From assembly GCA_934525595.1 (NCBI GenBank), contig CAKSZJ010000016.1, positions 1-64,000 on the forward strand: a stretch of 64,000 nucleotides of DNA, written 5' to 3'. A program made the position numbers and the translations under genes. Every line of letters starts with the position of its first letter. Position 1 is the stretch's first letter. Positions 43,254-53,393 of this stretch are shown piece after piece. The notes below the pieces were generated by a model. That model saw only the letters and a program-made list of their open reading frames with translations, was not told the origin of the DNA and did not search any database. This DNA is from an uncultured Chiayiivirga sp. (GTDB taxonomy: Bacteria > Pseudomonadota > Gammaproteobacteria > Xanthomonadales > Xanthomonadaceae).

Positions 43254-44825
43254 CTACGGTTTCCTCCTCGCCGCTTCCGCGCCCGGCACGGTGAGCGCCT
43301 CGCCTTCGTTCTCGAAACCATCAGCGAACACGCCCACCGGCACGATCAGCACGCTCGCGCTGGCGTCGTTGGGTGTGGCCGGATCGGTGACGCCCGCAGG
43401 CACGATCAAGCTCGCGCTGTTCTGGATTTGTGCGCCGATCACGCCCGCCACCGCGCCGATGAGGTCATAGCGCAGATACTGATTGGCCGGCAGGTCGAAA
43501 AGCACATCCATCGCGCCTTCGCCCGCATCGTTGGGTGCAGTCGGGCACGGGATGCTGGAGGCGGCGGGCACGCAGGCCCATCCCACGTCCGCCAGCGTGC
43601 CCGGTGGCGTATCGACGAGCCGCGCCCCGGTCACGTCGTTCGGCCCGGCATTGGCCGCTACCAGCGTGAACACCACGATATCGCCGATCATTGCGCTGGC
43701 CCGGTTGGCATCCTTGGAAAGTTGCAGATCAGCCTTCGGCGTCACGTTCACGTCCACCGTTGCAGTGGCAACGAGGTAGTTCACATCGGCGGCCTTGGTG
43801 GCGGTGATGGTGCAGGTGCCGGTGACGGTGGTGCCATCAAGCGCGCAGAACGCCGCACCGTCAGTGATGGCCAGGCTCACCGCGCCGCTGCCCGAGCCGC
43901 CGGAAACCTCGACCACGCTTTCTCCTCCGTAGGCGATGCCGGAGGGTGTGGTGGTGACGGAAAACGTGGCTTGCGGAAGGCGAAGCTGCGCATAGGCGAT
44001 GGCGGCAGGATGGTTGGCCGCCGTGGTGAAGCGGCCCCCGGCGTATAAATCGCCACTGCCGACGACAGCCGCCTGGATTGAACCGTTGAACCCAGGCACG
44101 GCGATGGACGTCCAGTCCGCATCGCTGAAGGTCGGGTCGATGCGGATGGGGTAGCGCGCGCCTTCGTCCTGCACGTGTATCGGCAATCGGTTGCGCGGCA
44201 GCGGCGTCATGCGCGCGGCGAGGGCTTACCCATCGGCATCGGTCACGTGCAGGGCGTGGCAATGCAGCGCGCGACCATCGGCCATGTGCAGGGCGATGGC
44301 ATCGTGCAGGGTGGGTGAAAGGGCGGATTCAGGCGTTTTGGATTCGGGGTCACCCGATACGGCAGGCAAGGCGTGCAGGCTGGCGTTCTCGAACGCCAGA
44401 TCCAGATGCAGCGGGCCTATGCCTGCGGGTTTTGCGGTGAGAATGAAGTCCTGCCGGATGCCGTCGGCATTGGCGCTGAACTCCTGCACCAGTACGCCTT
44501 GCAGGGCGTAGGCGCGCTCGCCATCGTGCCGCACCTGCGCGGGCAGCGGCAGCCACATGGCATTCTCGCGCCCGACCGCCTGCACGCGCTGGGCAAAAGC
44601 GGCGCTGCCGCCTTCGTCCACGGAGCGCAGGATGAGGCCATGCGGGCCGATGTCGGCCTGCAAATCCTGCATTGGTGCATTCATTCGGATGCGGCCATCA
44701 GCCAGTGCCTCGATGGTGTGCGCCGATTTCGACTGCGCCGTGGCCTGATCCACCAGTTCGGCATGGCTCAGCGCCGCGCCTTCCCCTGCAAACGCCGGTG
44801 CCACCGCCATCCATGCGCCCCACAT
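43254..44825 (-). pseudogene. Decayed secreted DUF11-type protein with in-frame stop
   Basis: Two collinear open segments in the same frame (44825-44226 and, after a single TAA at 44228-44226, 44225-43254) form one interrupted gene. The first part ends LHVTDADG and the second resumes ALAARMTPLPRNRLPIHV, the usual continuation in Xanthomonadales exoproteins. The second part then has RIDPTFSDADW, a single remnant of a YAGGRFTTA beta-propeller repeat, an Ig-like segment, a DUF11 domain (LQLSKDANRASAMIGDIVVF) and the tail VFADGFEN. The propeller repeats appear deleted. The signal peptide is abnormally short; a +1 frame upstream (ATG codons near 44866-44875) would supply the missing start, suggesting a further frameshift. 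Stop read-through or a sequence error cannot be excluded. Confidence 0.7.
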
Positions 44826-45061
44826 CGCCGCCGTGCGAACCCCCGGCCAAACGCGCCCATAACGCCCATGTGCATCCCCTTGTCTTTGTTACCTCAAGCC
44901 CCCCTGCGCGCCATCACGTCGCGCAGCCCGGAGCTGCGCTATCAGACGCGTGGGGGCAGGGTGAATCGCTCAATAGCCAGAGAACACAAGGGTCCGAACT
45001 GTCTGGCTGCCGTGACGCCACGCACGGCTTTGTTGCAGACTCGGGTTTTCCGCCAGCGTTG

Positions 45062-46111
45062 ATGCCCGCCATGACCCCTGATCCCGCCCTCGAACGCCTC
45101 GTGCGCAGCATGCCCAAGGCCGAACTGCACATCCACATCGAAGGTTCGCTGGAGCCGGAGCTGATCTTCGCGCTGGCCCAGCGCAACGGCGTGAGCCTGC
45201 CGTATCCGAGCGTGGATGCGCTGCGCGCGGCCTATGCCTTCACCGATCTGCAAAGTTTTCTCGACATCTATTACGCCGGCGCCAGCGTGCTCTTGAAGGA
45301 GGAGGATTTCTTCGACATGGCCTGGGCGTACCTCGAACGTGCCAAGGCCGACAACATCACCCGCGCGGAAATCTTCTTCGATCCGCAAACCCACACCGAA
45401 CGCGGCGTACCGTTTGCCACCGTGATCGCAGGTTTGACCCGCGCCTGCGACAAGGCACGCGATGAGCTGGGCATCCATGCGTCGCTGATCCTGTGCTTCC
45501 TGCGGCATCTTTCCGAAGAGGCCGCCTTCGCGACGCTGGAAGAAGCCCTGCCGCATCGAGACGCATTCATCGGCGTGGGGCTGGATTCGAGCGAAGTCGG
45601 GCATCCACCGGAAAAGTTCGCGCGCGTGTTCGCCAAGGCGCGCGGGCTGGGCCTGCGCATCGTCGCGCACGCCGGCGAGGAAGGCCCGCCTGCATATGTC
45701 TGGAGCGCGCTCGACGTGCTGCGCGCCGAGCGCATCGACCACGGCGTGCAGTCGCTGAAAGATCCGGCACTGGTCGCACGGCTCGCCGAAGAACGCATTC
45801 CGCTCACCGTCTGTCCGTTCTCCAACGTGAAGCTGCGCGTGTTCGATGATCTTTCCCGGCACACCCTGCGCGAGCTGCTCGATGCGGGCCTGGTCGCGAT
45901 GATCAACTCGGATGATCCGGCCTACTTCGGCGGGTATCTCAACCAGAATTTCGTCGACACCTTTGCCGCGCTGAATCTGGATGCTGCGCATGCCTACCGC
46001 CTGGCGCGCAACAGTTTCGAGGCGAGCTTTGCCTGCGAGGCGGAAAAGTCCGCGGACATCGCGATGCTGGACCGCCACTTCGCCGCGGCCGGTTTCCCGG
46101 TGCCGGCCTGA
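45062..46111 (+). CDS. Adenine deaminase (adenosine deaminase-like family)
   Basis: A 349-aa amidohydrolase. It has MPKAELHIHIEGSLEPELIF (metal-binding HxH), HAGEEGPP, the catalytic-region RIDHGVQ and the metal Asp in INSDDPAYF. The N-terminal HIEGSLEPEL and the overall length follow the adenine-specific subfamily (fungal/Pseudomonas Ade) rather than classical adenosine deaminase, so adenine to hypoxanthine is the likely reaction. It starts at ATG 45062; ATG 45071 three codons on is possible. It leads a plus-strand unit with uraH and puuD and faces xdhABC, which consumes its product. Confidence 0.87.
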   Translation: MPAMTPDPALERLVRSMPKAELHIHIEGSLEPELIFALAQRNGVSLPYPSVDALRAAYAFTDLQSFLDIYYAGASVLLKEEDFFDMAWAYLERAKADNITRAEIFFDPQTHTERGVPFATVIAGLTRACDKARDELGIHASLILCFLRHLSEEAAFATLEEALPHRDAFIGVGLDSSEVGHPPEKFARVFAKARGLGLRIVAHAGEEGPPAYVWSALDVLRAERIDHGVQSLKDPALVARLAEERIPLTVCPFSNVKLRVFDDLSRHTLRELLDAGLVAMINSDDPAYFGGYLNQNFVDTFAALNLDAAHAYRLARNSFEASFACEAEKSADIAMLDRHFAAAGFPVPA

Positions 46112-46127
46112 TCCTGTGGAGCACATC

Positions 46128-46481
46128 ATGGGCAAGCTCACCACCCACATTCTCGATACCGCACACGGCCGCCCCGGCGCGGGCATCGCGATGGCGCTGT
46201 TCCGCATCGACGGCGAACGGCGCATTGCGCTGGGCCGCTTCACCAGCAACGACGATGGTCGTTGCGACACGCCGTTGCTGGAAGGCGACGCGCTCGCTGT
46301 CGGCGTCTACGAGCTGGATTTCCACGTCGCCGATTACTTCGCCAGGGCCGGCGTGACGCTGGCCCGGCCAGCGTTCCTGGACGTGGTGACGCTGCGCTTC
46401 GGCATCGCCGATGCCGGCGCTCACTGGCACGTGCCGCTGCTGGTTTCACCCTTCAGCTACAGCACCTATCGCGGGAGCTGA
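46128..46481 (+). CDS. uraH: 5-Hydroxyisourate hydrolase (transthyretin-like)
   Basis: A 117-aa HiuH that converts 5-hydroxyisourate, the product of urate oxidation, to OHCU. It has the N-terminal THILDTAHGRPG motif and the C-terminal tetrapeptide YRGS, both diagnostic for the hydrolase against true transthyretin. It lies 16 bp after the adenine deaminase gene and 1 bp before puuD, a tight operon. Confidence 0.95.
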   Translation: MGKLTTHILDTAHGRPGAGIAMALFRIDGERRIALGRFTSNDDGRCDTPLLEGDALAVGVYELDFHVADYFARAGVTLARPAFLDVVTLRFGIADAGAHWHVPLLVSPFSYSTYRGS

Positions 46482-46482
46482 G

Positions 46483-47712
46483 ATGTCTGGTTTCTGGTTC
46501 GATGCAGGAGCCTTCCTGCTGCGCTGGCTGCACGTTGTGGCGGCGATCGCCTGGATCGGTGAATCGTTCTATTTCGTCGCGCTGGATCGCGGCCTGAAAG
46601 CGCCGAGGCAGCCGGCACAGGGGCTGGCGGGAGAAAGCTGGTCGGTGCACGGCGGCGGCTTCTACCACAAGCAGAAATACCTGCCTGCTCCGGCGCAGTT
46701 GCCCGAGGAACTGCACTGGTCGAAATGGAAGAGCTACACCACGTGGCTGTCGGGTTTTGCACTGCTGGCCATCGTCTATCTGGCCTCTCCGCAGGTCTGG
46801 CTGATCGACCCGCGCGTGGCGGCGCTTTCGCCCACGATGGCGGTGTTCTATGCGCTGGCACTTCTGCTGGGCACCTGGTGTGTCTACCACGTGCTGTGCC
46901 ATCTGGTCGGCTTCCGCGATCGCCTGCTCGGCGCGCTGGTCGGGCTGCTGGTGCTGGCGCTGTGCCTGACGGCCACCGCGCTGTTTTCCGGGCGGGCGGC
47001 CTTCCTGCTGGTGGGCGCGGCACTGGCGACGATCATGTCGGCCAACGTGTTCTTCGTCATCATTCCAGGCCAGAAACGCATGGTGGCGGCGTTGGGGAAA
47101 GGCGAGGCGCCGAATCCGCTCGACGGCGCACGCGGCAAGCAGCGCTCGGTGCACAACACCTATTTCACCCTGCCCGTGGTGTTCGCGATGCTGAGCACGC
47201 ACTACGCGGCGGCGTGGTCGCACCCGCACAGCGGGCTGATCCTCGCGCTGTTCATGGCGGCTGCGGCGGCGATCCGGCAATTCTTCGTCCTCTGGCACGG
47301 CGGGCAGCGCGCATGGTGGCTGCCGGCGCTGGGGGCGGCGCTGCTGGCGGCGACGTTTGCCTGGCTGATGCCCACCAAGGCCGCGCCGCCTGCGGCGGCG
47401 AACGCATCCGGGACAGCGATGCCGATCCGCGCGCAGGCTCCGCCTGAGGCTGCGGTCACTCTTCCCGCCGATACCGCCACCGTGCGAGACGTGCTTGCGC
47501 AGCGCTGCGGCGCCTGCCACGCCGCCCGTCCCAGCCTGCTCGGCTTCCCCGCCAAGGGCCTGGTCTTCGACACGGAGGAACAGATCGAGACGCACGCCGC
47601 CGCGATCTACCAGCAGACCGCGGCGCTTCGGATCATGCCGCCCGGCAACATGACCGAGATGACCGACGCCGAGCGCGAACTGATCGCACGCTGGTTCGCG
47701 CTGCGCCGCTGA
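46483..47712 (+). CDS. puuD: Membrane urate oxidase PuuD with C-terminal cytochrome c
   Basis: A 409-aa membrane protein. The N-terminal region has about eight helices with conserved histidines (WLHVVAAIAWIGESFYF, HNTYFTLPVVFAML). The C-terminus carries a c-type heme site CGACH in VLAQRCGACHAARP, presumably periplasmic. PuuD oxidises urate to 5-hydroxyisourate and passes electrons to the respiratory chain. The product is the substrate of UraH encoded just upstream. OHCU decarboxylase and allantoinase are not in this window. Confidence 0.93.
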   Translation: MSGFWFDAGAFLLRWLHVVAAIAWIGESFYFVALDRGLKAPRQPAQGLAGESWSVHGGGFYHKQKYLPAPAQLPEELHWSKWKSYTTWLSGFALLAIVYLASPQVWLIDPRVAALSPTMAVFYALALLLGTWCVYHVLCHLVGFRDRLLGALVGLLVLALCLTATALFSGRAAFLLVGAALATIMSANVFFVIIPGQKRMVAALGKGEAPNPLDGARGKQRSVHNTYFTLPVVFAMLSTHYAAAWSHPHSGLILALFMAAAAAIRQFFVLWHGGQRAWWLPALGAALLAATFAWLMPTKAAPPAAANASGTAMPIRAQAPPEAAVTLPADTATVRDVLAQRCGACHAARPSLLGFPAKGLVFDTEEQIETHAAAIYQQTAALRIMPPGNMTEMTDAERELIARWFALRR

Positions 47713-47862
47713 TCGCCGGGGGCGGCAGCTCCCACCGAATGATCCCGGCGTTTTTCGCCGCGGTGTCGCCCCGTTCCTCTTCGCCGTTGCCGCGTGAAAC
47801 CCGCGAAGGCCGGGTGGGGGCGTCATCGGGCGTGATGGAGTTCGCCGGGGTGTGCACGCCGC

Positions 47863-49482
47863 TCACCCCCGCCAGCGCAGCTCGGCCAGGTCCAGCTCGC
47901 GGATGAGCTTTTGATAGCTGGCGTCGTCGATGCCGCGCTCGCGGCGCAGCTGGGCGAGTGCGCGCCGCTCCGCGGCAACTCCGACCAGGCGCAGTTCGCG
48001 CTCGATGTCGTCGGCGCGAGGCGGGTGTTCGGTGTGCCCTTCGCGGGATTCGCCGCGGCCGGCGCGGCGGCGGTAGTCCTCGGCCAGGTGGGCGGCGATG
48101 GCGGCATACAGTTCCGGGTCGGCGCGCTGCGATGCATCCTCCGACGCATGGTCCTCGATGGCGCGCAGGCCGGCCGCGGCGGCGGTTCGGCGTGCGGGCG
48201 TCTCGGCGCCGTGCGAGGTGTCGCTCGGGATGTTCCGCAGGAGGCGCGGCAAGGCGAAGCTGGCGATGAGAAGCGAGGCCAGGATGACGCCAGCGGCGAG
48301 GAAGATCGCCAGGTCGCGTGCCGGGAAGGGTGACCCGTCGTCGAGCATCAGCGGCAGCGTCAGGATGCCGGCGAGCGTGACGGCGCCGCGCACGCCCGCC
48401 AGCGACATGGCGGCGATCACGCGTTGATCGATGCCCGGATGAGGCTGGCCGCGGCGCCGCGCGTTCCACGCCGAGATGCGCATGGAGGCGGCGACCCAGG
48501 CATAGCGCAGCGCGGCCAGTGCCCCGACCACGCCGGCGACGTATACCGCCAGCCACCACGGGCTGGCGTGGCCGGTTTCGCCCACCACCTGGATCGCGCC
48601 ATCGACCAGTGCGGGCAGTTGTTCGCCGAGCAGCACGAAGATCACCCCGTTGGCCGCGAACTGCACCGTGTCCCAGAAGGCGCGACGCTGCACGCGGGTG
48701 CTGGCAAGCAGGCGGGTGCTTTCCATCAGCGCCATGCTGATGCCGGCCGCGACGGCCGCGAGGATTCCAGAGGCCTCCATGGCCTCGGCCGCGAGATAGG
48801 CGGCGAACGGAGTCAGCAGCCCCACCAGGATGCTGGAGCCGGCATCCTCGCCGATGCGCCGCTGTACCAGGTCGAGCGCGCGGGTGACGCCCCAGCTGGC
48901 AAGCACGCCGACCGCAAGGCCGGCGAGGGCCACCCAGACGAACTCCAGCGCCGCCTGCGCCAGCGAGAACGATCCGGTGAGCGCGGCGGCGACGGCGAAG
49001 CGCATGCACACCAGGCCCGAGGCATCGTTGAGCAGCGACTCGCCCTCCAGGATGTGCATCAGCCGGTGCGGGATCGGGGTGCGCGAGGCGATGGCCGATA
49101 CCGCGATCGGATCGGTGGGCGAGAGGATCGCCGCCAGCGCGAACGCCACCGCCCAGGGCATCGCCGGGATCATCCAGTGCAGGAACACGCCCAGCCCGAG
49201 CACGGTGAATACCACCAGCCCCAGCGCCAGGCCGATGATGGTGCCCTTGTCGCGGAACAGGCCGTCCTTGGGAATGCGCCAGCCGTCCAGGAACAGCAGC
49301 GGAGGCAGCAACAGGAGGAAGAACACTTCGGGGTTGAGTTCGACGCTTTCCCCGGTGTATTCGGCGATGCCGTAGCCCAGGGCGATCTGCATCAGCGGCA
49401 GCGGCATCCGCAGCGCCCGTGCCAGCGGGCCGCTCAGCGCGACGGCCAGCAGGAACGCCAGGATGGTCATGATCGTGCTCAT
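47863..49482 (-). CDS. CPA1-family Na+/H+ antiporter
   Basis: A 539-aa cation/proton antiporter. About twelve helices include the ion-site motifs AILSPTDPIAVSAI and LEGESLLNDASGLV. A C-terminal cytoplasmic domain of about 120 residues is charged and helical. Probable role: Na+ (or K+) extrusion and pH balance. ATG 49482 was chosen because the upstream frame is antisense to other sequence and lacks similarity. Confidence 0.9.
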   Translation of the reverse strand: MSTIMTILAFLLAVALSGPLARALRMPLPLMQIALGYGIAEYTGESVELNPEVFFLLLLPPLLFLDGWRIPKDGLFRDKGTIIGLALGLVVFTVLGLGVFLHWMIPAMPWAVAFALAAILSPTDPIAVSAIASRTPIPHRLMHILEGESLLNDASGLVCMRFAVAAALTGSFSLAQAALEFVWVALAGLAVGVLASWGVTRALDLVQRRIGEDAGSSILVGLLTPFAAYLAAEAMEASGILAAVAAGISMALMESTRLLASTRVQRRAFWDTVQFAANGVIFVLLGEQLPALVDGAIQVVGETGHASPWWLAVYVAGVVGALAALRYAWVAASMRISAWNARRRGQPHPGIDQRVIAAMSLAGVRGAVTLAGILTLPLMLDDGSPFPARDLAIFLAAGVILASLLIASFALPRLLRNIPSDTSHGAETPARRTAAAAGLRAIEDHASEDASQRADPELYAAIAAHLAEDYRRRAGRGESREGHTEHPPRADDIERELRLVGVAAERRALAQLRRERGIDDASYQKLIRELDLAELRWRG

Positions 49483-49705
49483 CGGTCGGCGTGTGCTGAC
49501 GGCGGCGTGGGAGGCATTGGCGGATTTTACGCAGCGATGCCTGTACCCGCGGCCATGCCGTTCGAGCCTGCCGATGCAGGCCGGGTCTTGCATTGCCGCT
49601 CCGGTCGCCTCATTCAAGGAAGATCGGGTCTGCGCAGCCTGCGGCGATTGGCGCTGCGGGCGTTGCGGGCCTTCCAGTCGTAATTCACCACCCAGGAGAT
49701 CGACA

Positions 49706-50458
49706 ATGAAATACCGCTTCAAGGGCAACGTGGCGCTGGTCAGCGGCGGCGGTTCGGGCATTGGCGAGGCGGCGGCGAAGCTGCTGGCAGCCAATGGCGT
49801 GAAGGTGACGGTCTCCGATCGCGACGCGGCCGCCGCCGAGCGCGTGGTGGCCGCCATCGCGGCCGCCGGCGGCAGCGCGGTGGCACACGTGGGCGACGTG
49901 GCGAAGCCGGAAACCGCGCAGAGCGCGGTGGAGTGTGCGATCAGGCACTTCGGCGCCCTGCACCTGGCGTTCAACAACGCCGGCGTCGGCGAGGCCGCCC
50001 GCCCGCTTGTTGAGATGACGCCGCAGGAATGGCAGCAGATCATCGACATCAACCTCGGCGGGGTGATGCACGGCATGCGTGCGCAGATTCCCGCCATGCT
50101 CCAGGCCGGCGGCGGCGCCATCGTCAACATGTCTTCGATCCTGGGCCTGGTGGGCGATCCCGGCGCGCCGGCCTACGTTGCCGCCAAGCACGGTGTCACC
50201 GGGCTGACCCGCTCGACGGCGCTGGCCTATGCCAGCCAGGGCGTGCGCATCAATTCGATCCATCCCGGATACATCGATACCCCGCTGCTGTCGGGCCTGG
50301 CGCCGGAGCACATGAAGGCGCTGGTCGGGCGGCATGCCATCGGTCGCCTCGGCCACGCCGACGAGGTGGCGCACGCCGCCGTTTTCCTGCTTTCCGAAGG
50401 CGCCGGGTTCATGGTCGGGGCCACCCTGGAGGTCGACGGAGGCTACACCGCGGCCTGA
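49706..50458 (+). CDS. SDR-family NAD(P)-dependent oxidoreductase
   Basis: A 250-aa classical short-chain dehydrogenase. Cofactor motif SGGGSGIGEAAAKLL, NNAG, catalytic Ser in VNMSSILGLVG and YVAAKHG (Tyr-x-x-x-Lys). A good Shine-Dalgarno AGGAG lies 9-10 bp before ATG 49706. The substrate is not indicated; homologues are annotated as glucose or 3-ketoacyl dehydrogenases. A hairpin follows the stop. Confidence 0.88.
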   Translation: MKYRFKGNVALVSGGGSGIGEAAAKLLAANGVKVTVSDRDAAAAERVVAAIAAAGGSAVAHVGDVAKPETAQSAVECAIRHFGALHLAFNNAGVGEAARPLVEMTPQEWQQIIDINLGGVMHGMRAQIPAMLQAGGGAIVNMSSILGLVGDPGAPAYVAAKHGVTGLTRSTALAYASQGVRINSIHPGYIDTPLLSGLAPEHMKALVGRHAIGRLGHADEVAHAAVFLLSEGAGFMVGATLEVDGGYTAA

Positions 50459-50483
50459 TTCCCTCGCGCTGCGGGCATGCGCG

Positions 50484-50514
50484 TGCCGCCGCGGGCCTCG
50501 GAGCCGCGGCGGCA
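50484..50514 (+). terminator. Hairpin after the SDR gene
   Basis: An 11-bp perfect GC-rich stem (TGCCGCCGCGG with CCGCGGCGGCA) and a 9-nt loop begin 26 bp after the SDR stop. There is no U-tract, so termination strength is uncertain. Confidence 0.45.
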
Positions 50515-50676
50515 TCGGGCGCCATGGTTGCCGGCCAGCCGGGCGTTTCGGTGCGCGAGCGGATCCGGGGCGCTTTTCCCCGCATCCCGTCCGGCTAAAC
50601 TTCCGCGCCCGCCGCCGCATCCCGACGACGGTACCGTCCAGGCGGCCCGCGGGTCGCGCCTCACCGGAAAGGATCC

Positions 50677-53042
<2,366 letters not shown>

Positions 53043-53046
<4 letters not shown>

Positions 53047-53228
53047 GCGCCGTCGTGCCGACGCTTCCGGTCCATCCCGAGCACGATCCGCGACCCGAGC
53101 CGCCAGAGCGTCCGCTGCCTTCGGATTGCTGCGACAGCGGCTGCGATCCCTGCGTGCACGACACCTACGCCGAGGATCTGGCGTACTACCGCGAGCAGCT
53201 CGCGGCCTGGCTCGAACGCCACCCGTAG
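53043..53228 (+). CDS. Oxidored-like small protein
   Basis: A 61-aa protein of the Oxidored-like (PF09791-type) family. It has Pro-rich start, then the signature [21 protein letters not shown] and a helical tail. In the family, the cysteines are conserved; the role is unknown. The start is GTG 53043, overlapping the tex stop, so it is translationally coupled to tex. It is too short to be found by length-based gene calling. Confidence 0.8.
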
Positions 53229-53254
53229 ATGTGCCGCCGGTGCCGCTCCATGCC

Positions 53255-53279
53255 GTCGGGGACGTAGCCCCGACCTACG
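53255..53279. repeat. REP-like palindrome, copy 1
   Basis: GTCGGGG, 6-nt loop ACGTAG and CCCCGAC, followed by CTACG. A 7-bp hairpin identical to copy 2 over 25 bp. Confidence 0.7.
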
Positions 53280-53303
53280 CGAGGGTGCCGTAGATCACAT
53301 GGT

Positions 53304-53328
53304 GTCGGGGACGTAGCCCCGACCTACG
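53304..53328. repeat. REP-like palindrome, copy 2
   Basis: An exact 25-bp direct repeat of copy 1, starting 49 bp further on. It sits in the convergent gap between the Oxidored-like gene and the metalloprotease gene. Confidence 0.7.
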
Positions 53329-53360
53329 GCAAGGCAGAGCGTCACGGCGGCACGGCATCC

Positions 53361-53384
53361 GTAGGTCGGCCCTACGCGGCCGAC
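53361..53384. repeat. REP-like palindrome, degenerate inverted copy 3
   Basis: Read on the minus strand the 24 bp begin GTCGGC and end GCCGACCTAC, matching copies 1 and 2 in outline but with a changed stem. It is in inverted orientation and ends 9 bp from the metalloprotease stop. Confidence 0.5.
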
Positions 53385-53393
53385 GGGGGGGGC

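Noticed and set aside
47741..47760. Terminator CGGCG-TTTTT-CGCCG between puuD and the antiporter gene
   Set aside because: The stem is only 5 bp with the T-run in the loop, so it is not a convincing intrinsic terminator.
53255..53384. CRISPR array
   Set aside because: Only two identical short repeats plus an inverted degenerate one, no regular spacers and no cas genes. The palindromic form fits REP elements.
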